Assembly: GCA_965243105.1 (NCBI GenBank)
Contig: CBDEUC010000001.1
Span: 186,001-250,000 of the forward strand
Reading direction: 5' to 3'
Source of the DNA: WLWS01 sp965243105
GTDB taxonomy: Bacteria > Pseudomonadota > Gammaproteobacteria > Eutrophobiales > Eutrophobiaceae
DNA: 64,000 nucleotides
In this document: piece after piece, positions 36,648 to 45,004 of the stretch
Numbering within the stretch: the first letter of the stretch is position 1
Layout: each line of letters opens with the position of its first letter
Translations under genes and position numbers: made by a program
The notes under the pieces: generated by a model
Databases searched by the model: none
Told to the model about the DNA's origin: nothing
What the model saw: the letters and a program-made list of their open reading frames with translations, nothing else

Positions 36648-39620
36648 GTGAATGATACAACCCTCAGTTTAGCGAAAACGACACAGCCGACGCTGTCATT
36701 TGTGCTGGAACGTAAGCAACTATTTGACAAGATCGATGGAACTGGTGCTCAACGTGCGACCTGGGTTGCGGGTTCACCTGGATCCGGGAAAACAATACTT
36801 GTCGCCAGCTACCTGGCACATTCCAATCGCCGTGCGCTCTGGTACCAGCTTGACTCAACGGATAGCGATGTCGCGACCTTTTTCTTTTACCTTCGCCGAA
36901 CAGCGATAAAACACAGCAAGGACGCAAACCATGCGTTACCCGAACTGCCCGCCACAATAAGTGACTGGTCGGCTTATGGTCGCAGGTTACTAAGGGAAAT
37001 ATTTATCAGATATAACGAACCGCTTGTCATCGTTTTCGATAATTATGAAGCGCTACCACCCCATTCGGAGTTGCACGATGTGTTTACCGAAATGCTTGCT
37101 GAAGTACCGCAGCATTCCAGCCTGGTTTTTTCAGGTCGACTGGAACCGGTGCAGGCTTTTGCCCGCGCACGGGCAACCAACCTTCTCAATGTTCTGCACG
37201 ACGAGGACACCAGCCTGGAACTTGATGAATGCAGGCAGCTTGCAGAGCTGCGGCATATTGATATTACTGACGGCGATCTTGAGCGAATATACTCTGTGAC
37301 AACAGGGTGGGTGACTGGCACCGTATTAATGCTTGAGCATGGGCGCAAGGGTAAGACAAGTACGGGCAAGGCAGATAATGTTTCACGAGACTTGCTTTAT
37401 GATTATTTTGCAGCGGAGATATTTCACGGTTTCGACACCGATACCCGGGAATTTTTATTAAGAGTTTGCTGGGCGAGCAGGCTCAGTGTCCAGTTGGCCG
37501 AAAAGCTCAGCAATAATACATCGGCACGCCAGGTCCTCTCCAACCTTTCCAGGAACAACTATTTTGTCTCAGAAAGGGATGATGCAGAAGAAATCGAGTT
37601 CGTGATCCATCCCCTGTTGCGTGACTTTCTAAAGCGGCAGGCACTAAAACAACACGGCGAAATTGCCGTTACTGAAGATCAGAAACACACGGCATTACTA
37701 CTGGCCGAATCCGGTTATATCGAGGAGGCCGTAGAGCTACTCGCTGCCAATCTTTACTGGGAGCCCCTGGAGCAATTAATTCTTGCTCATGCCTCGACCC
37801 TTGTAGGACAGGGGCGTTCAACTTTGCTGGCAAGCTGGCTCGACCAGCTACCCATGGATCGGCTTGAATCCCATGCAGGCCTTCTTTATCTATATGGTCG
37901 TGCACGCTTGCCTTACTCGGCGAGGGAAGCGCGGCGATACTTTGAGACAGCTTTTCGTATTTCCAGCGACAGTGAAGATGAAGACTCTCGCGAATTGCTT
38001 TGCTGTTGCGGAGTGATGGAAGCAGTCTTGCTGGAAATGGATGACTACAGCTTGCTTGATAACTGGATCAATATCCTCGATGACCTGGTGGCAAATGAGC
38101 ATGAATCCGGGGATGAGAGTTTACGTGCCAGGGCCGCGGTAATCCTCCTGCTCGCCCGTGCTATCCGTTCACCATCATCTATTACAAGTGAAAAAATACG
38201 TTCGGTACAAAGGACGCTGCGGGCCACCAGGTCAACTATCAGCACACAGCACTACGAGGGCTGGTTGATCATTAGTAGCATGCTCGCGGGCAATATAGAG
38301 GACGCCGGGCAAATGCTCGAGCAAATGCAAAGAGACAAGGGTAAAGAGGAAGCAGGCACCTTTCATATTATGCTGTCCGAACTGGCCATGCTCAATGATG
38401 TGCTAATCAGTAGTGGTACGTCTGCACAATTGCCCTTGCAGGAGATGCACGATAGTGAACTTGACAGTGCTTCCTCGACCTTTGCCCTGTGCGTGGCAAA
38501 CCGGGTTCACGCCTTTATTTCTCGAGGCGAACTGGAACAGGCCGCTGGGTGGCTCGAGAAACTGGATCAGCATTCCCCCGGGGAGACCCGGCTGGTCAGT
38601 TTTCTTTGCGATTTCCTGGGAGCCTGGTTAGCTTTTTATAAAAATGATCTTCTCCGGGCTCATCACCTGCAAAGACGTGCCTACAAGTATGCCCTGGAGC
38701 TGGGGATTCCCCAGTTTGAAGTTCTCTCGGGGGCTGCGTTTGCACAGCTGTTATTCCTCTGTGACGACAAGAAAGCCGGTATAGCCCAGTTGCGACGCGT
38801 GCATAGCCTTGCTGCTGATATTGGCAACCCCCTGCTTGAGTACATGGTTTTACTGGTCTTCGCACAGCTGGAGCTGGCAGAAGGGCGTACTGAGAGTGCC
38901 GTGAATGCGATGCGATATGGAATGGGCCTCGGACGCCAACATGGCTATTACCAGCTTCCCTGGTGGCGGCATGACCAACTTGCCGATCTTTGCGTGGAGT
39001 CATTGAGGCATGGTGTGGAGACACAGTATGTGCGGGATATCGTTGCTCATCATGACCTTCAACCCGGCGTTACACCGGTTGATATTGCGGACTGGCCATG
39101 GCCATTGCGGATTTCGACCTTTGGCGGACTGACAATCACCCGTCATGGTAATACCCATGGTGCGCCGGAGAAGGGTAAGGGTCGCCCTTTTCTGCTATTG
39201 CGCATCCTCGTCAGTCTTGGTGCACGGGAGGTCCCGGCTTCACGGGTAGCTGACTTGATGTGGCCCCATGTAGATGATGATTACAAGACAAAGTCCCTGA
39301 CTATCAACCTGCACCGGCTGAGGCGCCTGCTTGGTAATGATGCTGCCGTGTTGCTTGTCGATGGCAAGTTAAGCCTTAACGACAAGCTGGTCTGGCTTGA
39401 TGTGTGGGCATTTGATGCGCTTTGCAGCAGCATAAAGGAGACTCAGCCTGCTGAGGATCCTGCCTTGCTTGCCAGCCTCGCAGAGCGACTTGAACGCATG
39501 TATTGCGGCAAATTCCTGTTTGAAGATACGGAAACCGAAGCTATTTCCCAGGCCAGGGATGATCTTGATAACAGGTACAGTGAAGCCAGTGACCTGCTCG
39601 AGATGCACCTGCAAAAATAG
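36648..39620 (+). CDS. MalT-like STAND NTPase with C-terminal SARP-type DNA-binding domain
   Basis: 990 residues from GTG 36648. N-terminal NTPase: Walker A AGSPGSGKT (about 40-48), Walker B LVIVFDNYEAL, and the MalT-like GRLEPVQAFARARA segment. A long helical repeat region (about 340-800) follows. The C-terminus (about 820-917) is a winged-helix trans_reg_C domain (STFGGLTITRHG, ASRVADLMWPHVDDDYKTKSLTINLHRLRRLLG) and then a short BTAD-like helical end. It should be an ATP-controlled transcription activator binding direct repeats. It is the third gene of its operon, 20 bp after DUF2145; sites fitting its expected target flank the locus on both sides. Domain order is reversed against classical Streptomyces SARPs. 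Confidence 0.88.
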   Translation: MNDTTLSLAKTTQPTLSFVLERKQLFDKIDGTGAQRATWVAGSPGSGKTILVASYLAHSNRRALWYQLDSTDSDVATFFFYLRRTAIKHSKDANHALPELPATISDWSAYGRRLLREIFIRYNEPLVIVFDNYEALPPHSELHDVFTEMLAEVPQHSSLVFSGRLEPVQAFARARATNLLNVLHDEDTSLELDECRQLAELRHIDITDGDLERIYSVTTGWVTGTVLMLEHGRKGKTSTGKADNVSRDLLYDYFAAEIFHGFDTDTREFLLRVCWASRLSVQLAEKLSNNTSARQVLSNLSRNNYFVSERDDAEEIEFVIHPLLRDFLKRQALKQHGEIAVTEDQKHTALLLAESGYIEEAVELLAANLYWEPLEQLILAHASTLVGQGRSTLLASWLDQLPMDRLESHAGLLYLYGRARLPYSAREARRYFETAFRISSDSEDEDSRELLCCCGVMEAVLLEMDDYSLLDNWINILDDLVANEHESGDESLRARAAVILLLARAIRSPSSITSEKIRSVQRTLRATRSTISTQHYEGWLIISSMLAGNIEDAGQMLEQMQRDKGKEEAGTFHIMLSELAMLNDVLISSGTSAQLPLQEMHDSELDSASSTFALCVANRVHAFISRGELEQAAGWLEKLDQHSPGETRLVSFLCDFLGAWLAFYKNDLLRAHHLQRRAYKYALELGIPQFEVLSGAAFAQLLFLCDDKKAGIAQLRRVHSLAADIGNPLLEYMVLLVFAQLELAEGRTESAVNAMRYGMGLGRQHGYYQLPWWRHDQLADLCVESLRHGVETQYVRDIVAHHDLQPGVTPVDIADWPWPLRISTFGGLTITRHGNTHGAPEKGKGRPFLLLRILVSLGAREVPASRVADLMWPHVDDDYKTKSLTINLHRLRRLLGNDAAVLLVDGKLSLNDKLVWLDVWAFDALCSSIKETQPAEDPALLASLAERLERMYCGKFLFEDTETEAISQARDDLDNRYSEASDLLEMHLQK

Positions 39621-39812
39621 CGCGGCTACTCTCAAGGCCCGCACGACATTTTTTGATCCTTTCGCTTGATATTTCCAGCCTGGTTTCGCCCCGGGTGTGA
39701 AGGGATTGGCGCCGGTATTCCGGGCGCCGTAGTAGGGGGGGGGAAACTTCGCCGTGATGCGCTCCGGATACCGGCTGCAAACAAGTCTAGGCCCCAGGCG
39801 CTTCTCGGGATA

Positions 39813-39830
39813 CTTACAGCGGGCTTACAG
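39813..39830 (+). promoter_or_regulatory. operator-like direct repeat, left site of pair 2
   Basis: CTTACAGCGGGCTTACAG has CTTACA at 39813 and 39824, again exactly 11 bp apart. It matches the half-site pattern of the pair in front of the 35474 operon, although the spacer bases differ, which suggests the hexamers rather than the spacers are what is recognised. Confidence 0.65.
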
Positions 39831-39866
39831 GAAAACCAGGACCACCGAAGGACATATCCAGTGATC

Positions 39867-39885
39867 CTGTAAGCAGTCTGTAAGT
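39867..39885 (-). promoter_or_regulatory. operator-like direct repeat, right site of pair 2
   Basis: Plus-strand TGTAAG occurs at 39868 and 39879, 11 bp apart; read in reverse it is ACTTACAGACTGCTTACAG, the mirror of the site at 39813. It ends 22 bp before the TATGAT at 39907. The two sites of this pair are 43 bp closer to each other than those of pair 1, close to four helical turns. Confidence 0.67.
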
Positions 39886-39906
39886 CGATAAAAACGGCTA
39901 TGAGAC

Positions 39907-39912
39907 TATGAT
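39907..39912 (+). promoter_or_regulatory. predicted activator-dependent -10 (TATGAT)
   Basis: TATGAT sits 22 bp after the right operator site and 26 bp before the ATG of a 38-codon ORF. No consensus -35 is present at the proper distance. Spacing agrees to one base with the promoter before the 35474 operon. Confidence 0.5.
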
Positions 39913-39938
39913 GAATACAGGTCCACGAGAGAACTTCA

Positions 39939-40055
39939 ATGAAAGTTAAAACATCAAAATTATCATGGTTACAATGGCTTAGAAACACAATTGCACTGAC
40001 CATGGTGCTCCAGCAATTCTACTGGTTCGGTGGAATGTTGATATTCACCACTTAG
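39939..40055 (+). CDS. 38-residue hydrophobic small protein
   Basis: ATG 39939 to TAG 40055 encodes 38 residues: a short basic N-terminus (MKVKTSK), an aromatic segment (WLQWLRNTIALTMVL) and a hydrophobic C-terminus (FYWFGGMLIF), consistent with a single-pass small membrane protein. A GAGA ribosome-binding site is about 9 bases upstream. It is the first possible gene after operator pair 2 and its -10. No homologue is known to me. An untranslated leader of the cupin gene is the alternative. Confidence 0.5.
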   Translation: MKVKTSKLSWLQWLRNTIALTMVLQQFYWFGGMLIFTT

Positions 40056-40124
40056 TATCTAAGCAACGGGTGCTTTCCATCTAACCTGGCCAGTAATATA
40101 TTTCCTGGCCAATGGAAAAAGTCT

Positions 40125-40859
40125 ATGATGAAGCTGTTTCAAACGATGGATTCAATCATGTTCACTAGTCTTGCTGCTATCGACCGCACCATTTACCGGG
40201 TTATCCTATCTTTACTCCTGGCAGGCGTAATCGCACAGGTTCACGCAGAAGAGTGGGTGCCGGTCTACGAAGAACCACGACATCACCTTGTATTTGAAAA
40301 TGAGCATGCGCTGGTACTCGATGTTAACCTGCCACCCGGGTATGTGAGCCTGTACCATGAGCATGTTCTTGATGTGTTATACGTGACCATTGGTGGTACA
40401 ACGGTCTATGCGCAGCCTCTTGGTGGAAAGCGCAGGGAGGCAAAGGTCGAGGTAGGTGATCTTCGTTTCAGTTCAGATAACCATGAACTCCCTCATATAC
40501 ACCAGGTGGGAAACATCGGCGAAACGCCTTTTCATGTTATTGCGGTGGGCATGAAGGACAAGATGGTTGGCATGGAGCACCCGATCGAAGGTGATCCTTC
40601 CGGGATTACAAAAGTTATGGCAAAGCCCCATGCCAGTGTCTGGCGCGTGAACTTGAAGGCAGGGGAGAAATCAGGACGCCATACTCACAAGTTACCTTTC
40701 GTGGAGGTGTTCATGAATACAGCAAGGTTAAAAAACCAGTGGGGTAAGACACAGCACGTCGAGGCTGGTGACTTTCAATGGTACCCCGGTGATACAACCC
40801 GGCAGTATGAGAACGCCGGTGATGACGACCTGGAGATCATCCTGGTGCAGTGGCACTAG
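40125..40859 (+). CDS. exported cupin-domain protein
   Basis: 244 residues. The first 40 residues include a membrane-targeting stretch ending AQVHA|EEW; the true start may be an internal ATG (40128 or 40158) since only a weak GGAAAA site is seen. Two cupin modules follow: PPGYVSLYHEHVLDVLYVTIGG near residues 70-95 gives the first His-x-His metal site, and KSGRHTHKLPFVEVFMNTA near 180-200 the second. Bicupins bind metals and serve as dioxygenases, isomerases or sugar-binding proteins; here the location is periplasmic and the function unknown. A 7-bp-stem hairpin (40087-40111) precedes it. It lies in the predicted SARP-like regulon. Confidence 0.8.
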   Translation: MMKLFQTMDSIMFTSLAAIDRTIYRVILSLLLAGVIAQVHAEEWVPVYEEPRHHLVFENEHALVLDVNLPPGYVSLYHEHVLDVLYVTIGGTTVYAQPLGGKRREAKVEVGDLRFSSDNHELPHIHQVGNIGETPFHVIAVGMKDKMVGMEHPIEGDPSGITKVMAKPHASVWRVNLKAGEKSGRHTHKLPFVEVFMNTARLKNQWGKTQHVEAGDFQWYPGDTTRQYENAGDDDLEIILVQWH

Positions 40860-40869
40860 CCCGTGGGAA

Positions 40870-41361
40870 TTAGAAAATTTCCAGTTCTGCCTCCACTTCA
40901 ACCGGAATGCCAAAGGGTAGACCGGCCATACCCACGGCGGAACGTGTACACATGCCACGTTCCCTGCCAAATATCTCTATCACGGTATTGGAAAAACCGT
41001 TAATCACCGCGGTCTGCCCGGTAAACCCGGGGGCTGAGTTCACCATCCCCAGTACCTTGACCCATTGCTTAACCCTGTCCAGTTCTCCCAGTTCCCTTTG
41101 AATGGTACCCAGCATGGAAAGGGCGACTTTTCGTGCCGCCTCAACGCCTTCCTCGAGGCTGAGATCAGAACCCACCTGTCCGAGGGCTTGCCCCATACTG
41201 CCATCACTTTCCTGGGGTCCATGCCCGGATACCAGCACTCTCCTGTCAATGACCTTGATAAAAACAAGGGGAACCTCGATCCCTGCGGGGATGGGTAGAG
41301 GGCCGGGCAGGCTAAGGCCAAGTTCTTCCAGCCTTTTATCGGGATTAGTTGATTCAGTCAT
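40870..41361 (-). CDS. RidA/YjgF-family protein (YER057c-like subgroup)
   Basis: 163 residues, slightly longer than RidA because of the N-terminal RLEELGLSLPGPLPIP typical of the UK114-like subgroup 1. The strand SGHGPQ and the C-terminal CTRSAVGMAGLPFGIPVEVEAELEIF carry the conserved arginine of the imine-deaminating pocket. RidA enzymes hydrolyse reactive enamine/imine intermediates. It is followed on this strand side by ketopantoate-reductase-like, MFS and CoA-transferase genes, so it may protect that catabolic pathway; upstream of it is a 35-bp gap. Confidence 0.9.
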   Translation of the reverse strand: MTESTNPDKRLEELGLSLPGPLPIPAGIEVPLVFIKVIDRRVLVSGHGPQESDGSMGQALGQVGSDLSLEEGVEAARKVALSMLGTIQRELGELDRVKQWVKVLGMVNSAPGFTGQTAVINGFSNTVIEIFGRERGMCTRSAVGMAGLPFGIPVEVEAELEIF

Positions 41362-41396
41362 TTTTTCCAGTCCTCCCGTGTGTAAGACACAGCAAT

Positions 41397-42362
41397 TTAT
41401 TTGGCGATATTGGCATTATTAATGGCGGAGATAATCTGGTAGCAATTGTCTACCGTCGGCATTTTTACATCAACTTCGCCTGCTTTTTGCAATGCATAGC
41501 CTATCGTTTCCTCCAGTTCGAGCGGTCTGCCATTTTCGAGATCCTGCAGGGCTGACATCTTGTGCCCCGGTGCCACCGCCTTCATTTCCTCGCCGATGCC
41601 CATGATCATTTTGACTGCATCTTCTTCAGCCGCCCTGGCAATACTTGATGCCGGTGCCGGGCTCTGGTCCACCAGTTCAATATCAAGCTTGCAGGCAAGC
41701 TCATACATTTCACGCGTGATGCGATAGATGATCCTTGCTGTCGCCGGGTCTGTTAAAAACTGCCACGATGGTAAGCGGCTCAGTATTGATACAGAGATCA
41801 AGGCAAGCCAGGGTACAAACTTTGACCATTCTACTGACTGGATATTTTCAACGGCGTGACAGTTAATCCCGGCGTCGTGAATACACCCCGCTACACGTGA
41901 TGCCTGCTCCTGGTGCTTGAGAGCAAGTGCGCCTAGCTGGACATCAATATTCCGTGTGAAGAGAACTTCACCGTTCTCTACCAGCTCTCCACTCAGGTCC
42001 GCCATGCAACCGAGAGTGCGGGAAATGCCAAATTCCAGGGCCAGCTGTTCCGTCTTTTGCACGCCATTGGTGACAGAAAATACGCTGTTAGTTTCAATAT
42101 GCCTGGTCTGCTGAAGTGCCAGCTCATGCTGATAGGTCTTGGGTGTGAGGATCAGCACATCGGTGGAAGTAATTTCGCCGGGGTCACGGACAAAGTGACA
42201 ACGTTGATTGAGATCTCGAAGACCTCGTAGCACTATCCCGTTTTCTTCCAGGAACCCGAGCCTTTTGTCCCTTGCAATTACTTTTACCCCGTGACCTGCT
42301 TCGGCAAGATGTGCGGCCAGGATTGAGCCCAGGGCACCGGCACCAAGAATGGTAAATTCCAT
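41397..42362 (-). CDS. 2-dehydropantoate 2-reductase family (PanE/ApbA-like)
   Basis: 321 residues from ATG 42362, which begins the family motif FTILGAGALGSILAAHL; the longer frame extends into the MFS gene. The Rossmann loop GAGALG and a C-terminal helical domain with a conserved lysine region are present. PanE reduces ketopantoate in coenzyme A synthesis, but family members in catabolic clusters act on other 2-oxoacids. Its position between an MFS carrier and RidA supports the latter; substrate not known. It starts 4 bp after the MFS gene stop. Confidence 0.85.
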   Translation of the reverse strand: MEFTILGAGALGSILAAHLAEAGHGVKVIARDKRLGFLEENGIVLRGLRDLNQRCHFVRDPGEITSTDVLILTPKTYQHELALQQTRHIETNSVFSVTNGVQKTEQLALEFGISRTLGCMADLSGELVENGEVLFTRNIDVQLGALALKHQEQASRVAGCIHDAGINCHAVENIQSVEWSKFVPWLALISVSILSRLPSWQFLTDPATARIIYRITREMYELACKLDIELVDQSPAPASSIARAAEEDAVKMIMGIGEEMKAVAPGHKMSALQDLENGRPLELEETIGYALQKAGEVDVKMPTVDNCYQIISAINNANIAK

Positions 42363-42366
42363 AATC

Positions 42367-43614
42367 CTATTCGACGATCTTTTCTGCAGTGGCAAACATT
42401 AACCAGAGAATACCACCAAAGACCTGCACTATGGCGGCGAGAATAAAAACACTGTTGTAGCTACCGCTTTGTTCAACCAGCCAGCCGGCAAGGGCGACCC
42501 CGATTATGCCGGGGATGGTGGCAAAGGTATTTGATATGCCCATCAGGATATCAGCATAACGTGGAGCGATATCAATAGGATTCGGAGCCCAGCCGGACCA
42601 GGTGAGGGCAATAAACCCAAGGGCTCCGCACATCAGGGTGAGTGCGTACAGCGGCGTGTCTGCATATGGCGCGACCAGGAAGAAAAGCGCTGAACCAAAG
42701 AGGCCCGCGCATTGCATGGTTTTTCGTACAAATGTCAGGCTGAAGCCCCGCGCCTTGATGGCATCTGCAACCCAGCCAGACAGGTTGGCCATGACAAACA
42801 TGGTAAGCCAGGGTGCCGCGGAATATATACCGGCACTACTCAGGCTTAGTCCCTGTGCGTCACGAAAGTAACTGGGCAGCCAGGCCAGCAAAAGATAAAG
42901 ACCCCAGTTTGAACTGAAGTGATTGATGAACATCACGATCACTGCGCGATGCGTGAGAAGGATTCGCCATGGAATTTCCTGCTCACTCACCTCCTTGGAG
43001 GCGAGTCCACCAAGCAAGCTTTTTTCCTTCACCGATATACCAGGATAATCTGCAGGCCTGTCCGTCGATTTGAAATACCACGCGATCGTCCACAGTATGC
43101 CGAGTAACCCGAAGCTGTAGAACACCCATGGCCAGCCATAGCGCTCTACAATCCAGCCGGTAGTGCTGAGCGCAAACAGTGTGCCCAGGGGAATTCCTCC
43201 CACCATGAAACCGATTGACCGGCTTCGCTCATTTTCCGGTATCCAGTTGCCCAGCACGCCATAGGCAGCGGGAAACATGGCTGCCTCTCCAACCCCCATC
43301 AGGATGCGAGTTAACAAAAGGACTGGAAGCGAGACGAGTGCCGCCATTGGTGTCAGCAGTGTAAAAATGGACCACCAGAGTACCGCCGACCCGAGAACGA
43401 TTTTTCCCCCGATGCGGTTGGTCAACCAACCACTGGGTGCCTGGGTCAGCATGTAGCCGACAAAAAAGGAAGAAAGTACAAACCCCTTGGTGGTATCACT
43501 CCATCCAAAGGCCTCCTGCATCGGGATTATTGCGACGGAAATGTTGACGCGGTCAATGTAACAGACGAACACTGCGAAAAAACACAGCAGGACAATATTG
43601 TGTCGTTTTTGCAT
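42367..43614 (-). CDS. MFS transporter, anion:cation symporter (ACS) type
   Basis: About 415 residues with 12 membrane segments. The ACS signature appears at the N-terminus, FVCYIDRVNISVAIIPMQEAFGW (TM1), followed by TQAPSGWLTNRIGGKIVLG as the MFS A-loop. ACS carriers move organic anions such as hexuronates, glucarate, phthalate or 4-hydroxyphenylacetate with H+. I chose ATG 43614; 43638 is also in frame. It sits 22 bp after an AMACR-like gene, consistent with uptake of an acid then converted by the enzymes around it. Confidence 0.88.
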   Translation of the reverse strand: MQKRHNIVLLCFFAVFVCYIDRVNISVAIIPMQEAFGWSDTTKGFVLSSFFVGYMLTQAPSGWLTNRIGGKIVLGSAVLWWSIFTLLTPMAALVSLPVLLLTRILMGVGEAAMFPAAYGVLGNWIPENERSRSIGFMVGGIPLGTLFALSTTGWIVERYGWPWVFYSFGLLGILWTIAWYFKSTDRPADYPGISVKEKSLLGGLASKEVSEQEIPWRILLTHRAVIVMFINHFSSNWGLYLLLAWLPSYFRDAQGLSLSSAGIYSAAPWLTMFVMANLSGWVADAIKARGFSLTFVRKTMQCAGLFGSALFFLVAPYADTPLYALTLMCGALGFIALTWSGWAPNPIDIAPRYADILMGISNTFATIPGIIGVALAGWLVEQSGSYNSVFILAAIVQVFGGILWLMFATAEKIVE

Positions 43615-43659
43615 TTTCCCGGAATTGGCTAATGGCAAGCTGCAGAGCGCTGCAGCTAC

Positions 43660-44835
43660 TTATTTGTCGCCATTGCTGTCATGGATAACCCTGCTGGTTT
43701 GAAGCTTTTTTATCTCCTCTTTATCAAAGCCCCAATCTTCAAGGATGGACAGGCTGTGCTCCCCGGGCTGTGCCGGGCCACTTTGAACTGCAGAACCACT
43801 GCGACTGAAACGCGGGGCTGGTGCAGGTTGGGTAATGCCGTCGACTTCGACGTAAGTATCCCTTTCCCTTGCATGGGGATGATCAACAGCTTCCTGCAGG
43901 GAAAGAACCGGTGAAAAACAGGCGTCACTGCCTGCAAATATCTCTATCCATTCATCCCGGGTCCTGGCGGCAAAGATTTCTTCAAATTTGAGCTGCAGGG
44001 CTGGCCAGTTTTTCGGGTTCATCCTCTCAGCCGGAACTTCATCCTGGTCAATGTCGAGTTTCTCAAGCAGGATTTCATAGAAGCGCTCTTCGAGTGCGGC
44101 AATCACGATAAACCTGTCATCCCTGGTGCGATAGGGACGTATGAATGGCGCGCCACCGTCAAGTATATTTGAGCCGCGTTTGTCTGACCAGAGTCCCGCA
44201 GCCTGCAGGCCATAGAAAAACGTCAACATCGATGCCACTCCATCCACCATGGCAGCATCAACCACCTGGCCAGATCCGGACTTTGATCTTTCCAGCAGCG
44301 CAGACACGATACCCAGTGCCAGGTAAAGTGAACCACCACCGAAGTCACCGATGACATTGAGTGGATACACCGGTGCCTGGTCAGCCTCACCAATCTGTGA
44401 CAGTGCGCCGGAGATGGCAATGTAATTAGGATCATGACCTGCGGTCTGGGCCAGCGGACCACTTTGTCCCCAGCCCGTCATTCTTCCATAGACCAGTGAC
44501 GGGTTTCTGGCCATGCATTCCGCGGGTCCAAGGCCCAGTTTTTCCATCACACCGGGTCGAAAGCCTTCAAAAATCGCATCAGCTTCCTCGCACATTCGAA
44601 GCACCACCTCTTTACCTTCATCATGCTTCAAATCAAGGGCGAGGGAACGGCGACTGCGATTCATCAGGTCATATTGCCGGGGCAGGGATACCCCGATATC
44701 AATTGCCTCCAGCCTCTCGATTCGAACAATGTCTGCTCCCATGTCGGCAAGCAGCATGCCCGTTAGCTGCGTGGGACCGATACCAGCAATTTCTATAAAC
44801 CTGAACCCCTTTAACGGGCCTTTTATTACAGACAT
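43660..44835 (-). CDS. CoA-transferase family III / alpha-methylacyl-CoA racemase-like
   Basis: 391 residues from ATG 44835; the open frame reaches 44874. The N-terminus LKGFRFIEIAGIGPTQLTGMLLADMGADIVRIER is the CaiB/BaiF fold. AGHDPNYIAISGAL contains the His-Asp pair and NVIGDFGGGSLYLALGI the second Asp that AMACR uses for alpha-proton exchange, which favours racemase over CoA transfer. It would epimerise 2-methylacyl-CoA esters, as needed for sterol side-chain or branched-acid degradation. Head of the minus-strand gene set 43660-40870. Confidence 0.87.
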   Translation of the reverse strand: MSVIKGPLKGFRFIEIAGIGPTQLTGMLLADMGADIVRIERLEAIDIGVSLPRQYDLMNRSRRSLALDLKHDEGKEVVLRMCEEADAIFEGFRPGVMEKLGLGPAECMARNPSLVYGRMTGWGQSGPLAQTAGHDPNYIAISGALSQIGEADQAPVYPLNVIGDFGGGSLYLALGIVSALLERSKSGSGQVVDAAMVDGVASMLTFFYGLQAAGLWSDKRGSNILDGGAPFIRPYRTRDDRFIVIAALEERFYEILLEKLDIDQDEVPAERMNPKNWPALQLKFEEIFAARTRDEWIEIFAGSDACFSPVLSLQEAVDHPHARERDTYVEVDGITQPAPAPRFSRSGSAVQSGPAQPGEHSLSILEDWGFDKEEIKKLQTSRVIHDSNGDK

Positions 44836-45004
44836 ATCCTGTTTTGTTCTATGAATAAACCTGGCGTTAATCATAGGGCATTCACCCTGTTTTAGACAGG
44901 CATTAGGTCTTATTAGTACCAGCTAGCAAGCCGGCATTTCTTGCCATCAGGAAGGCGAATTTGCGATCATGGGCCAATACAACGAAACGGAGAAGTCATT
45001 CATC

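Larger units (their letters stand above)
39621..39938. other. intergenic region after the regulator gene
   Basis: Before the operators this 318-bp gap has a GGCGCC...GGCGCC inverted repeat (39708-39728) without a T-run, possibly a weak terminator for the regulator, and a run of nine G (39735-39743). From 39813 on it holds the second operator pair and a -10 at 39907, described separately. A minus-strand TAGACT at 39784-39789 mirrors the rightward -10 but leads into no supported gene. Confidence 0.5.

Noticed and set aside
39735..39743. Run of nine G as a phase-variation switch
   Set aside because: It lies outside coding sequence and more than 160 bp from the nearest predicted -10, so a switching role is not supported.
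39541..39780. 79-codon minus-strand frame downstream of the mirrored TAGACT
   Set aside because: Low hydrophobic or domain content, no start signal, and most of it overlaps the regulator gene.
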